In this document: positions 43,535-52,473 of the stretch, in pieces | Layout: each line of letters opens with the position of its first letter | How positions within the stretch are numbered: position 1 is the stretch's first letter | DNA from: Caulobacter soli | Lineage (GTDB): Bacteria; Pseudomonadota; Alphaproteobacteria; Caulobacterales; Caulobacteraceae | Direction of reading: 5' to 3' | DNA: 64,000 nucleotides | Assembly: GCF_011045195.1 (NCBI RefSeq) | Contig: NZ_CP049199.1 | Coordinates: 1,488,001-1,552,000, forward strand | The notes under the pieces: model-generated | Database searches by the model: none | Seen by the model: only the letters and a program-made list of their open reading frames with translations | What the model was told of the DNA's origin: nothing | Position numbers and translations under genes: made by a program

Positions 43535-44671
43535 GTGCCCTTTCGCGAAGGTCCGCTCGGTGACCTGAAAGTGCCGCTTACCTGGACTGCGGCCGTGGCG
43601 TTGATCGTCGCGGCCGTGATCGCGGTGGCGTTCCTGCTGGCCGATCGGCGCGAGACCCTTCAGCAACAGGCCTACGGCGTCACCCGCCAGACGGTCGACA
43701 CGGTGTCCAAGCCGGTCAGCGGCGTGATCGCCGCTCCGGGGCGCTGGACCGGCCTGGGCGTCGACTTCCTCTCCAGCTACTTCTTCACCGCGTCGGAGAA
43801 CCGCCGGCTGAAGGCCGAGCTGAAGGAGATGCGCGGCTATCGCGACCAGTACCTGGCCGAGGTCGACAAGAACGAGAGCTACCGCGCGCTGCTGGGCCTG
43901 CGCACCGATCCGCCGATCCCGATGGTGGCCGCTCGCGTGGTCAGCGACACCCGCGGCCCGTTCGCCAACACCCGCCTGGCCGACGCCGGTTCGGAAAAGG
44001 GCGTGGTGGTCGGCAATCCGGTGATGAACGAGCGTGGTCTGGTCGGGCGCGTGGTCGGCGTCGCCAACGGCGCCAGCCGCGTGCTGCTGCTGACCGACAT
44101 CGCCTCGCGTACGCCGGTGATGATCGACCGCACCAACGCCCGCGCCATCCTGACCGGCGATGGCGGCCCCAATCCCAAGCTGGAATATCTGCGCGGCGTC
44201 GATCCGATCAAGGAAGGCGACCGGGTCGTCACCTCGGGCGACGGCGGCGTGGTGCCGCGCGGCCTGCCGGTGGGCGCGGCGGTCATGGGCCTGGACGGCC
44301 GCTGGCGCGTGGTGCTGTTCGCCGATGACGCGGCCATCGACTATGTCCGCATCCTGCTGTTCAAGGACTTCTCGCAACTGGCCGACCAGAAGGCGCTGCT
44401 GACCCGCAGCCTGCCGCCGGTGACCACCGAGGATCCCGACGTGTCGATCCTGGGGCCGGTCGCGACCGCGCCCAAGCCGCCGGCTCAGACGGGCGCGACA
44501 ACCCCGCCCGCGACCGGGGCGCCTCCGCCGAAGCCTTCCGCCACCACGCCGCCGGCCGCCAAGCCGGCGACGACGACACCGGCTCCGAAGCCCGCCGCGC
44601 CCCGACCTGCCGCGCCCAAGCCCGCGACGCCTGCGCCGACGACGGCTCAACCGCCTGGCGGGGGACAATAG
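43535..44671 (+). CDS. mreC: rod-shape-determining protein MreC
   Basis: 378 residues from a GTG at 43535 with GGGAGAA upstream. One N-terminal membrane segment (VALIVAAVIAVAFLLADRRE), a periplasmic coiled coil (FTASENRRLKAELKEMRGYR), and the beta-barrel domains (VVSDTRGPFANTRLADAGSE; GLVGRVVGVANGASRVLLLT; DRVVTSGDGGVVPRGLPVG). It links MreB to PBP2 and RodA. The C-terminal ~85 residues are a low-complexity Pro/Ala/Thr/Lys tail that is probably disordered in the periplasm. Second gene of the mre operon. Confidence 0.95.
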   Translation: MPFREGPLGDLKVPLTWTAAVALIVAAVIAVAFLLADRRETLQQQAYGVTRQTVDTVSKPVSGVIAAPGRWTGLGVDFLSSYFFTASENRRLKAELKEMRGYRDQYLAEVDKNESYRALLGLRTDPPIPMVAARVVSDTRGPFANTRLADAGSEKGVVVGNPVMNERGLVGRVVGVANGASRVLLLTDIASRTPVMIDRTNARAILTGDGGPNPKLEYLRGVDPIKEGDRVVTSGDGGVVPRGLPVGAAVMGLDGRWRVVLFADDAAIDYVRILLFKDFSQLADQKALLTRSLPPVTTEDPDVSILGPVATAPKPPAQTGATTPPATGAPPPKPSATTPPAAKPATTTPAPKPAAPRPAAPKPATPAPTTAQPPGGGQ

Positions 44672-44672
44672 G

Positions 44673-45182
44673 GTGGGCGGCGCGCGGCCTCTGCATCCCG
44701 GCCGCTGGCTGGGTGTGCCCGCCTTGCTCTGCGTGCTGGCGACCATCGTCTTCGCCGCGCCGATCCGGATCTGGGGCCTGCAACTGCCCGAGCCGGTGTT
44801 CGCCATGGTCCCGGCCTTCGCCTGGGCCCTGATCCGGCCGTCGATCCTGGCGCCCTTCGCCCTGTTGCTGCTGGGCCTGTTCCTGGACATCTTCTGGGGC
44901 GGACCGACCGGCCTGTGGGGCCTGTCGCTGCTGGTCGCCTACGCCACCGCCCTGACCGGCCGCAACATGATGACCGGCCAGAGCCGGCCGATGATGTGGG
45001 CCTGGTTCGCCGGCGTCACCGCCGTGGCCATGGCCGGCGGCTTCCTGTTCAGCATGCTCGACAGCCTGGCCATGCCCAGCCTGTTGGCCGTGTTCTGGCA
45101 GTTCCTGGTCACGGCCCTGTTGTTCCCGTTCGCCCACCGGCTGATCGACCGGTTCGAGGACGCGGACGTTCGGTTCCGGTGA
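44673..45182 (+). CDS. mreD: rod-shape-determining protein MreD
   Basis: 169 residues from a GTG overlapping closely with the mreC end (1-nt gap). Five hydrophobic segments, including WLGVPALLCVLATIVFAAPI, SILAPFALLLLGLFLDIFWG and LFPFAHRLIDRFED, match MreD, an inner-membrane partner of MreC in the elongation complex. The motif GLFLDIFWGGPTGLWGLSLL is the conserved family region. Identification rests on both this pattern and its place between mreC and mrdA. Confidence 0.93.
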   Translation: MGGARPLHPGRWLGVPALLCVLATIVFAAPIRIWGLQLPEPVFAMVPAFAWALIRPSILAPFALLLLGLFLDIFWGGPTGLWGLSLLVAYATALTGRNMMTGQSRPMMWAWFAGVTAVAMAGGFLFSMLDSLAMPSLLAVFWQFLVTALLFPFAHRLIDRFEDADVRFR

Positions 45183-45186
45183 CGCC

Positions 45187-47220
45187 ATGAGCGAGCCGTC
45201 AATCTTCTTTTTCGAGGTCAACGAGCGGCAGGGGGTGTTCCACCGCCGCGCGTTCCTGATGGGCGGCCTGGCCGGCGGCGGTCTGCTGGCCCTGGGCGGA
45301 CGCCTGGCCCAGCTGCAACTGGTCGAGGCTCAGCGCTACCAGAAGCTTTCGGCCGGCAACCAGTTCAACTACCGCCTGACGCCCCCGCCGCGCGGCCTGA
45401 TCCTGGACCGCAACGGCGTGGCCCTGGCCTCGAACCGTCCGAACTTCCGGCTGATGGTCAGCAAGGACTCCAAGGACTTCGATATCGAGGCCACCCTCGA
45501 TGATCTGTCCAAGCTGGTGCCGATCGACGGCACGCGCCGCGCCCGCCTGCTCAAGGACATCGCCCGCGCGCCCAAGAAGGCCCCGGTGGCGGTGATGGAA
45601 GACATGACCTGGGAGGAGTTCTCCCGCGTCAACATCCGCGCGCCCGAGCTGCCCGGCGTGACGGCCGACATGGGCGAGGTGCGGGTCTATCCGTTCGGCG
45701 GGGCCTTCGCCCACGTGATCGGTTACGTCGCCAAGGTCTCGGACCGCGACCTGGAAAAGGCCAAGAACGAGCCCGACCAGGACCTGCTGCATCACCCCGG
45801 TTTCCGGATCGGCAAGCAGGGCGTCGAAAAGGCCCTGGACCGCGAGCTGCGTGGCCGCCCCGGCGCGACCAAGGCCGAGGTCGACGCCCAGGGCCGCGTC
45901 GTGCGCCTGGACCCCGAGGGCGACATTCCGCCCACGCCCGGCAAGGAAGTGCGCCTGACCCTGGACGCCGACATCCAGAACCGCGCTCTGGAAGTGATGG
46001 GCGACGAAAGCGGCGCCATCGTCGTGATGGATGTGCGCAACGGCGACCTGCTGGCCATGGTCTCGGCCCCCAGTTTCGACGCCAACCGCTTCGTGAAGGG
46101 GCTGTCGGGTCCTGAGTACAAGGCCCTGGCCGAGTACGAGCGCAAGCCGTTGCTGGACAAGGCGCTGAGTGGCAACTTCCCGCCCGGCTCGACCTTCAAG
46201 CCTACGGTCGGCTTGGCCGCCCTGACCGCCGGCGTCGATCCCGAGGTCCGCGTCAGCTGCGGCGGCAGCTGGTACTATGGCGGCCGGACCTGGCGGTGCT
46301 GGGAAAAGCGCGGCCACGGCTCGCAGAACATGCACGAGGCCATCAAGAACTCGTGCGACATCTACTTCTACCAGACCGCCCTGAAGATCGGCCCCGACGC
46401 CATCGCCACCGCCGCGCGGGCCATGGGCTTCGGCCAGGCGTTCGACATCGGCATTCCGGGCCAGAAGAAGGGCCTGGTGCCGGACCGCGAATGGAAAAAG
46501 CGGGCCAACAAGAAGAATCCGGCCAACCAGATCTGGTTTCCGGGCGAGACCCCCAGCTACGGGATCGGGCAGGGGGCGCTCAGCGTCAACGCCCTGCAGT
46601 TGGCGGTGATGGTTTCGCGCCTAGCCAACAGCAAGAAGGCGCTTAATCCTCGCCTGATCAAGTCGGTGGGCGGCGTCGAGCAGCCCAGCGGCGCGGCCGT
46701 GCCCGACCTGCCGTTCACCCCCGAGCACCTGGCCTATGTGCGCGGCGGCATGGAAGCCGTGGCCAACGACGTGCGCGGCACCGCCTATCGCCAGAGCCAG
46801 TTGGGCCTGGGCGACGTCAAGATGGCCGGCAAGACCGGTACGGCCCAGGTCCGCAGCTATGACAAGGTCGCCGACCGCAAGAGCACCAACGTCGCGTGGA
46901 AGCTCAAGGACCACAACCTGTTCGTGGCCTTCGCGCCCTATGACGACCCGCGCTACGCGGTCGCCGTCATCGTCGAGCACGGCGGCCTGGGCGGCGCCAC
47001 GGCCGGCGCGCCCCGGGCCCGCGAAGTGATGCGCGTGGCGCTGCTGAAGGACCCCGAGGTCCGCGCCCGCATCGAGCGGCCCATGCCCTTGCCGCCTGAG
47101 CCGGTCGAGGCCGCGCCCGACGGATCGGTCGAGGGCGCCGCGCCCGACGATCCGACCCTGGGCGCGCCGCCCGCCACCCCAATCGTTCCCGCGCCTCCCG
47201 TTCCCGGAGCTCCTCGATGA
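45187..47220 (+). CDS. mrdA: penicillin-binding protein 2 (elongation-specific transpeptidase)
   Basis: 677 residues. One N-terminal membrane anchor (RRAFLMGGLAGGGLLALGGR), a pedestal/dimerisation domain, and a class B transpeptidase domain: SxxK as S335-T-F-K338, the second motif in KNSCDIYFYQ, and KTG in MAGKTGTAQ. It cross-links peptidoglycan in side-wall growth together with RodA and is the target of mecillinam. The last ~45 residues are a Pro/Ala-rich tail. Its stop overlaps the rodA start (ATGA), so the two are translationally coupled. Confidence 0.96.
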   Translation: MSEPSIFFFEVNERQGVFHRRAFLMGGLAGGGLLALGGRLAQLQLVEAQRYQKLSAGNQFNYRLTPPPRGLILDRNGVALASNRPNFRLMVSKDSKDFDIEATLDDLSKLVPIDGTRRARLLKDIARAPKKAPVAVMEDMTWEEFSRVNIRAPELPGVTADMGEVRVYPFGGAFAHVIGYVAKVSDRDLEKAKNEPDQDLLHHPGFRIGKQGVEKALDRELRGRPGATKAEVDAQGRVVRLDPEGDIPPTPGKEVRLTLDADIQNRALEVMGDESGAIVVMDVRNGDLLAMVSAPSFDANRFVKGLSGPEYKALAEYERKPLLDKALSGNFPPGSTFKPTVGLAALTAGVDPEVRVSCGGSWYYGGRTWRCWEKRGHGSQNMHEAIKNSCDIYFYQTALKIGPDAIATAARAMGFGQAFDIGIPGQKKGLVPDREWKKRANKKNPANQIWFPGETPSYGIGQGALSVNALQLAVMVSRLANSKKALNPRLIKSVGGVEQPSGAAVPDLPFTPEHLAYVRGGMEAVANDVRGTAYRQSQLGLGDVKMAGKTGTAQVRSYDKVADRKSTNVAWKLKDHNLFVAFAPYDDPRYAVAVIVEHGGLGGATAGAPRAREVMRVALLKDPEVRARIERPMPLPPEPVEAAPDGSVEGAAPDDPTLGAPPATPIVPAPPVPGAPR

Positions 47221-48374
47221 CCCTCAGCGGCGGCCTCAGCCGGCCCGGCGAACGCGACCGGCCCATCATCAAGTTCATGGAGATCGACTGGACCCTGTGT
47301 CTGGTCTTGTGCCTGATCGCCGGTTCGGGCGCGCTGATGCTGTTCTCGATCGCCGGCGGCTCGTGGGAGCCGTGGGCCGACAAGCACCTGCTGCGCTTCG
47401 GCGTCTATTTCATCATGATGATCGCCCTGGCCATGGTCGACCTGCGGGTCTGGTTCAGCCTGGCCTATCCGGTCTACGGCGTCGGACTGCTGCTGCTGGT
47501 GGCGGTGGCCCTGGTCGGCGACTCCTCGCTGGGCGCCCAGCGCTGGCTGGCGGTCGGACCCGTGCGCTTCCAGCCGTCCGAGATCATGAAGCTGGGCGTC
47601 GTGCTGGCCCTGGCCCGCTACTATCACGGCCTGTCGGCCGACAGCGCGCGGCTGTCGTGGAAGCTGCTGATCCCTGCCGCTTTGATCGGCGTGCCGGTGC
47701 TGCTGGTGGCCCACCAGCCCGACCTGGGCACGGCGATGCTGATCGCCCTGCCGGGCCTGGCGGTCATGGTGCTGGCCGGTTTGTCGCTGCGGCTGATCAT
47801 CGTCGGGATCGTCGGCGCGCTGGCGGCCCTGCCGCCGTTCATCTTCTTCGTGCTGCACGACTACCAGCGCAACCGGATCCTGACCTTCATGGACCCGGAG
47901 AAGGATCCGTCGGGCAACGGCTACCACATCATGCAGTCCAAGATCGCCCTGGGTTCGGGCGGCCTGCTGGGCAAGGGACTGGGGCTAGGTTCACAGAGCC
48001 AGCTGAACTTCCTGCCCGAGAAGCAGACCGACTTCATCTTCGCCACCCTGGCCGAGGAGTTCGGCTTCGTCGGCTGCGTCAGCGTGCTGTTCCTGTACGG
48101 CGTGGCGATCTTCATGGCCCTGCGCATCGCCTCGATCAGCCACAGCCATTTCGGCCGGCTGTCGGCGGCCGGGGTGACGGCGACCTTCGCCCTCTATGTG
48201 CTGATCAACGGCGCGATGGTGATGGGCATGGCCCCGGTGGTGGGCGTGCCGATGCCGATGCTGTCGTACGGCGGCACCGTCATGCTGACGGTCATGGTCG
48301 GGTTTGGGCTTGTGCAGGCGGTGCGGGTGCACAGGTATACGGAAGTGACCAGCGGCAAGGGTTCGCTGATGTAG
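47217..48374 (+). CDS. rodA: SEDS glycosyltransferase RodA
   Basis: 385 residues with ten membrane segments and the SEDS signature in GAQRWLAVGPVRFQPSEIMK and GMAPVVGVPMPMLSYGGTVM. It polymerises lipid II glycan strands for side-wall growth with PBP2. The essential Asp of the family lies in the large periplasmic loop (FMDPEKDPSGNGYHIMQSKI). Last gene of the operon; an ATGA overlap joins it to mrdA. It is followed by a palindromic repeat element and then the convergent dinB. Confidence 0.96.
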   Translation: MTLSGGLSRPGERDRPIIKFMEIDWTLCLVLCLIAGSGALMLFSIAGGSWEPWADKHLLRFGVYFIMMIALAMVDLRVWFSLAYPVYGVGLLLLVAVALVGDSSLGAQRWLAVGPVRFQPSEIMKLGVVLALARYYHGLSADSARLSWKLLIPAALIGVPVLLVAHQPDLGTAMLIALPGLAVMVLAGLSLRLIIVGIVGALAALPPFIFFVLHDYQRNRILTFMDPEKDPSGNGYHIMQSKIALGSGGLLGKGLGLGSQSQLNFLPEKQTDFIFATLAEEFGFVGCVSVLFLYGVAIFMALRIASISHSHFGRLSAAGVTATFALYVLINGAMVMGMAPVVGVPMPMLSYGGTVMLTVMVGFGLVQAVRVHRYTEVTSGKGSLM

Positions 48375-48392
48375 TCAGGAGCGTCGATCCTG

Positions 48393-48516
48393 TCCCTCCC
48401 CCTTGCGGGGAGGGTGGCCCGCGTAGCGGGTCGGGTGGGGATCGGTGCAGGGTGTCTGGAGTCAGCAGACCCCACCCGTCGGCTTCGCCGCCACCCTCCC
48501 CATAAAGGGGAGGGAA
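48393..48516. repeat. palindrome-ended intergenic repeat between rodA and dinB
   Basis: GGGGAGGGTGG (48407-48417) pairs with CCACCCTCCCC (48491-48501), GGGTGGGG (48433-48440) with CCCCACCC (48470-48477), and each end is also a local CCCTCCCC/GGGGAGGG hairpin. Same plan as the element inside the helicase gene at 11721. It fills the gap between convergent genes and may act as a two-way terminator. Confidence 0.8.
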
Positions 48517-48520
48517 GAGA

Positions 48521-49780
48521 CTATTTGCTCCCCTTCAACGCCCTGCCGCTCATCACCGCCCCGGCCCCGAACTTCCCCCGCAGCCCGTCGATCACCGTCT
48601 CGCTCTTCAGCGTCTTGCGCTCGTCGCCGGCGAAGAAGTCGTCGGCCGCGCCCTCGGCGGGCACGAAGTCGGTCAGGCCCGCGCCGATCAGGCGGTAGTG
48701 CAGGCCGCGGGGCTCGGCCGCCAGCAGCTCGCGGGCCACCTGGAACAGCGTGCGGGCGGTCTGGATCGGCACGGGCAGGGTGCGGCGGCGGGTGTGGACC
48801 TTGAAGTCCGGCGTGCGCAGCTTCAGCGTCGCCACGCGGCCCGCCACCCCGCCGGCCCGGGCCTGGCGGGCGACCTTCTCGCATAGCGGCCACAGCTCGT
48901 CCTCGAGCTGCTCGCGCTCATAGAGGTCGTCGTTGAACGTGGTCTCGGCGCTGATCGTCTTGCGCTCCTGGTCGGGATCGACCAGCCGCGTGTCGCGGCC
49001 GTGGGCCAGGTGGTGCAGGCGAAGACCGCTCGAGCCCAGCACCTTGATCAGCTGCTTGAGGTCGGCTGACGCGATGTCGCCGACGGTGCGAAAGCCTTCC
49101 GAGGCCAGGGACGCCACGGTGGCGGGGCCGACGCCTGGCAGGATCGACACCGGCTTGGAGGCCAGGAACGCCTCGACGCCTACCGCCCCGATCACCGAGA
49201 AGCCGCGCGGCTTGTCCAGCTCCGAGGCGATCTTGGCCAGGAACTTGTTGGGCGCCAGGCCGATCGAGACGGTGATCTGGACCTCGGCCTCGATCTCCTT
49301 CTGCACGCGGGCCAGCATCACCGCCGGCGGCGCGCCGTGCAGGCGCTCGGTGCCCGACAGGTCGATCCAGGCTTCGTCCAGCGACAGCGGTTGCACCAGG
49401 GGCGTCAGGGCCTCCAGCTTGGCCATGATCCGCCGGCTCTCGTGCTTGTACTTGGCGAAGTTGGGCTTGATGACCACGGCCTCGGGGCACAGCTTCAGCG
49501 CCTTGTACATCGGCATGGCCGAGCGCGGACCGCTCATGCGGGCGATGTAGCAGGCCGTGGTCACCACGCCGCGCTTGCCGCCGCCGACGATCACCGGCTT
49601 GTCGCGCAGCGACGGATCGTCGCGCTTCTCGACCGAGGCGTAGAAGGCGTCGCAGTCCATGTGGGCCATGGACAGCTGGCCCAGCTCCTCGTGAAAGATC
49701 ACGCGCGGCGAGCCGCAGGCCGGACAGCGCGAGACCTTGGTCTCGCCCGTCGCCAGGCAGTCGCGGCATAACGCTTTCAA
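48521..49780 (-). CDS. dinB: DNA polymerase IV with N-terminal zinc-ribbon-like extension
   Basis: 419 residues. Y-family translesion polymerase: MAHMDCDAFYASVEKRDDPS (first catalytic Asp), SLDEAWIDLSG (catalytic Asp-Glu), SIGLAPNKFLAKIASELDKP, helix-hairpin-helix LPGVGPATVASL and a little-finger domain. The first ~35 residues carry C5-x2-C8 and C19-x2-C22, a likely zinc site absent from E. coli DinB. To include it the start must be TTG at 49780, with no good ribosome site, so coupling to the HAD gene 13 bp upstream is likely. No LexA-like site seen. Confidence 0.92.
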   Translation of the reverse strand: MKALCRDCLATGETKVSRCPACGSPRVIFHEELGQLSMAHMDCDAFYASVEKRDDPSLRDKPVIVGGGKRGVVTTACYIARMSGPRSAMPMYKALKLCPEAVVIKPNFAKYKHESRRIMAKLEALTPLVQPLSLDEAWIDLSGTERLHGAPPAVMLARVQKEIEAEVQITVSIGLAPNKFLAKIASELDKPRGFSVIGAVGVEAFLASKPVSILPGVGPATVASLASEGFRTVGDIASADLKQLIKVLGSSGLRLHHLAHGRDTRLVDPDQERKTISAETTFNDDLYEREQLEDELWPLCEKVARQARAGGVAGRVATLKLRTPDFKVHTRRRTLPVPIQTARTLFQVARELLAAEPRGLHYRLIGAGLTDFVPAEGAADDFFAGDERKTLKSETVIDGLRGKFGAGAVMSGRALKGSK

Positions 49781-49793
49781 GGGAGGGGGCTCT

Positions 49794-50441
49794 TCACGGG
49801 AACAGCTTGCGCTCGATGGCCAGCTTCAGGTCCGGCCACAGGTCGATGCGGACGTGGCGCTCGGGATCGGAAGGCGCGAGGGGGCGCAGGCGCTCGTCGG
49901 CCACCATCTGGAAGCGGTTCACGCGGGGCGCGCTCTCGGCCACCGAATCCAGCTGCGGCAGCAGGTCGTCGATGAACACCGACGGACCGGTGGTGCGCCC
50001 GGCCAGGTCGGCCGCCGATGGGCCCTTGGGGCCGCTGTTGATCACCAGCGGATAGTCGAAGCCGTGGGTCTTCAGCCACTTGGCGCGCGACTGGCGGCCG
50101 TGTTCGGGGGCGTTGGTCAGGATCACCACGTCGGCCCGGCGCGACAGGTCGGCCAGGGCGTCGGCCGCGCCCTCGGCCGGCAGCAGGTCGTCGGCCCCGT
50201 CACGGAAGAAGTCGTTGAACAGCGCCCGGCCGGCGATCAGGTCCAGGTGCTCGGCCTCGCCCGGCCGATAGATGTTCTGGAACAGCGCGTAGCGGTCGAA
50301 TCGCAGCTCGAATCCATGGCGCCCGATGAACGTTCCGAAGCCATGCATGAAGCGCGCGAGCACCTCGTCCACGTCGACGATGACCAGCGGCGCGTCGGGG
50401 CGCACGGTGCAGGCCTGAAGGTCTGAAAAACTGGGTTCCAT
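49794..50441 (-). CDS. HAD-family phosphatase-like protein
   Basis: 215 residues with the HAD motifs: I VIVDVDEVLARF (nucleophile Asp and DxD), II VVILTNAPEH, III a Lys in KWLKTHGFDY, and IV VFIDDLLPQLDS. Small cap insert after motif I (GFGTFIGRHGFELRFDRYAL). Most such proteins dephosphorylate small metabolites or nucleotides; the substrate here is unknown. It is the first gene of a unit with dinB (13-bp gap). The ATG at 50441 is chosen over a frame extending to 50699, which would cross the divK promoter. Confidence 0.82.
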   Translation of the reverse strand: MEPSFSDLQACTVRPDAPLVIVDVDEVLARFMHGFGTFIGRHGFELRFDRYALFQNIYRPGEAEHLDLIAGRALFNDFFRDGADDLLPAEGAADALADLSRRADVVILTNAPEHGRQSRAKWLKTHGFDYPLVINSGPKGPSAADLAGRTTGPSVFIDDLLPQLDSVAESAPRVNRFQMVADERLRPLAPSDPERHVRIDLWPDLKLAIERKLFP

Positions 50442-50470
50442 GATCTGCGATTGGCCGAGGTAAAACGCGA

Positions 50471-50525
50471 TTAGCGCGGGCTTAAGGATATTCGTGCGAT
50501 CTGGAATCCAGAAGCGGCGCGAATC
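50471..50525 (+). promoter_or_regulatory. CtrA-like box and two GANTC sites upstream of divK
   Basis: TTAG-CGCGGGC-TTAA at 50471-50485 matches the CtrA box TTAA-N7-TTAA at seven of eight fixed bases. GANTC sites lie at 50504-50508 and 50521-50525. divK of C. crescentus is a CtrA-dependent gene, so function is plausible. The divergent HAD-dinB unit shares this region. Confidence 0.6.
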
Positions 50526-50564
50526 CCTTACGCACCGCCACGGACCGGAATGGTCGGGGTCAGG

Positions 50565-50933
50565 ATGACGAAGAAGGTCCTCATCGTCGAGGATAACGAG
50601 CTGAACATGAAGCTCTTTCATGACCTGCTCGAAGCCCAGGGCTATGAGACCCTGCAGACCCGCGAGGGTTTGCAGGCGTTGTCGATCGCCCGTGAGCACC
50701 GTCCGGACCTGATCCTGATGGACATCCAGCTGCCCGAAATCTCCGGCCTTGAAGTCACCAAGTGGCTCAAGGAGGACGACGATCTGTCACATATACCGGT
50801 GGTCGCGGTTACGGCATTTGCAATGAAGGGCGACGAGGAGCGCATCCGCGAGGGCGGGTGCGAGGCCTATATCTCCAAGCCCATCTCGGTGTCGCACTTC
50901 CTCGACACCATCCGCCGTCTGCTGGAAAGGTAA
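50565..50933 (+). CDS. divK: single-domain response regulator DivK
   Basis: 122 residues, [20 protein letters not shown] onward, with phosphoacceptor D53 in [10 protein letters not shown], the acidic pair E9-D10, Thr in [11 protein letters not shown] and Lys in YISKPIS. It is a CheY-like regulator without output domain that controls the CckA-CtrA pathway through DivL and is phosphorylated by DivJ and dephosphorylated by PleC. The C terminus is about three residues shorter than in C. crescentus. Start chosen to match the known protein; an in-frame ATG 15 bp upstream exists. It forms an operon with pleD, 6 bp downstream. Confidence 0.97.
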   Translation: MTKKVLIVEDNELNMKLFHDLLEAQGYETLQTREGLQALSIAREHRPDLILMDIQLPEISGLEVTKWLKEDDDLSHIPVVAVTAFAMKGDEERIREGGCEAYISKPISVSHFLDTIRRLLER

Positions 50934-50939
50934 GGGCCC

Positions 50940-52304
50940 GTGAGCGCGCGCATCCTGGTCGTCGACGACATCGAGGCCAATGTCCGCCTGCTCGAGGCCA
51001 AGCTTTCGGCCGAGTATTATCAGGTCTCCGTCGCCTATGACGGCCCCACGGCCCTGACCCTGGCGGCCGCCGAGCTGCCCGACGTGATCCTGCTGGACGT
51101 GATGATGCCCGGCATGGATGGCTTCACCGTCTGCAAGAAACTCAAGGAAGACCCGACCACCCGCCACATCCCGGTCGTGCTGGTCACGGCGCTGGACGGT
51201 CGCGCCGACCGCATCCAGGGCCTGGAGGCGGGCGCCTCGGACTTCCTGACCAAGCCCATCGACGACGTCATGCTGTTCGCCCGCGTGCGCAGCCTGACCC
51301 GCTTCAAGCTGGTGATCGACGAACTGCGCCAGCGCGAGGCCTCGGGCCGCCGCATGGGCGTGATCGCCGGCGCCGCCTCGCGCCTGGACGGCCTGGGCGG
51401 CCGGGTTCTGATCGTCGACGACAACGAACGCCAGGCCCAGCGCGTGGCCGCCGAACTGGGCGTCGAGCATCGTCCGGTCATCGAATCCGACCCCGTGAAG
51501 GCCCAGATCAGCGCCGGCGGTCCGGTCGACCTGGTGATCATCAACGCCGCCGCCAAGGGCTTCGACGGCCTGCGCTTCGCCGCCAGCCTGCGCTCGGACG
51601 AGCGCACCCGCCACCTGCCGATCCTGGCCATGGTCGATCCCGACGAGCGCCCGCGCCTGGTCAAGGCGCTGGAGATCGGCATCAACGACATCCTGCCGCG
51701 TCCCATCGACCCGCAGGAACTGGCCGCCCGGGTCAAGACCCAGATCCAGCGCAAGCGCTACACCGACTATCTGCGCCAGAACCTCGACCACAGCCTGGAA
51801 CTGGCCGTCACCGACCAGCTCACGGGCCTGCACAACCGTCGCTACATGACCGGCCAGCTCGACTCGCTGGTCAAGCGCGCGGCCCTGGGCGGCGACCCTG
51901 TCGCGGCCCTGCTGATCGACATCGACCACTTCAAGAAGATCAACGACGGCTTCGGCCACGACGTCGGCGACGAGGTGCTGCGCGAATTCGCCCTGCGCCT
52001 GGCCTCGAACGTCCGCGCCATCGACCTCCCTTGCCGCTATGGCGGCGAGGAGTTCACGGTGATCATGCCCGACACCCAATTGGCCGACGCCCTGCGCATC
52101 GCCGAGCGGATCCGCATGCACGTCTCCGGCTCGCCGTTTCGCGTGGCCCATGGCAGCGAACTGCTGACCGTGACCATCTCGATCGGCGTCTCGGCCACCA
52201 GCGGCGCGGGCGACACCCCCGAAACCCTGCTCAAGCGGGCCGACGAGGCGGTGTACGAGGCCAAGAAGTCCGGCCGTAACGCCGTGGTGGGCAAGGCGGC
52301 TTAG
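50940..52304 (+). CDS. pleD: response regulator diguanylate cyclase PleD
   Basis: 454 residues, the exact length of C. crescentus PleD. Two receiver domains in tandem (phosphoacceptor D53 in VILLDVMMPGMDG; second receiver degenerate, LVIINAAAKGFDG) and a GGDEF domain with active site YGGEEF and the inhibitory RxxD site RAID five residues before it. It makes c-di-GMP on phosphorylation, promoting flagellum loss and stalk growth. Start GTG at 50940, 6 bp after divK. Followed by a palindrome-ended repeat and a convergent gene. Confidence 0.97.
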   Translation: MSARILVVDDIEANVRLLEAKLSAEYYQVSVAYDGPTALTLAAAELPDVILLDVMMPGMDGFTVCKKLKEDPTTRHIPVVLVTALDGRADRIQGLEAGASDFLTKPIDDVMLFARVRSLTRFKLVIDELRQREASGRRMGVIAGAASRLDGLGGRVLIVDDNERQAQRVAAELGVEHRPVIESDPVKAQISAGGPVDLVIINAAAKGFDGLRFAASLRSDERTRHLPILAMVDPDERPRLVKALEIGINDILPRPIDPQELAARVKTQIQRKRYTDYLRQNLDHSLELAVTDQLTGLHNRRYMTGQLDSLVKRAALGGDPVAALLIDIDHFKKINDGFGHDVGDEVLREFALRLASNVRAIDLPCRYGGEEFTVIMPDTQLADALRIAERIRMHVSGSPFRVAHGSELLTVTISIGVSATSGAGDTPETLLKRADEAVYEAKKSGRNAVVGKAA

Positions 52305-52336
52305 GCTTCGCCTGGCTCGCAAGCCAATCCAAAACC

Positions 52337-52462
52337 CCGCTCATCCCGGCGAATGCCGGGACCCAGATCCTAAAGCTGAGTGGCTGATTGGAAGAGCTCG
52401 GCGCTGTTGGCGTCAACCACACCGCTATTCCATCTGGGTTCCGGCATTCGCGGGATGAGCGG
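52337..52462. repeat. palindrome-ended intergenic repeat after pleD
   Basis: Two inverted arms of 32 and 31 bp (52337-52368 and 52432-52462; ends CCGCTCATCCCGGCGAATGC) pair with one extra G and one mismatch. The 63-bp middle is unrelated. It lies between the convergent pleD and glutamine cyclotransferase genes. The arm sequence is of a class different from 11721 and 48393. Confidence 0.85.
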
Positions 52463-52473
52463 ATTATGGGAGG

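Noticed and set aside
44461..44668. Pro/Ala/Thr-rich mreC tail as an inserted repeat element
   Set aside because: It is low-complexity coding sequence without inverted ends, a common variable MreC tail.
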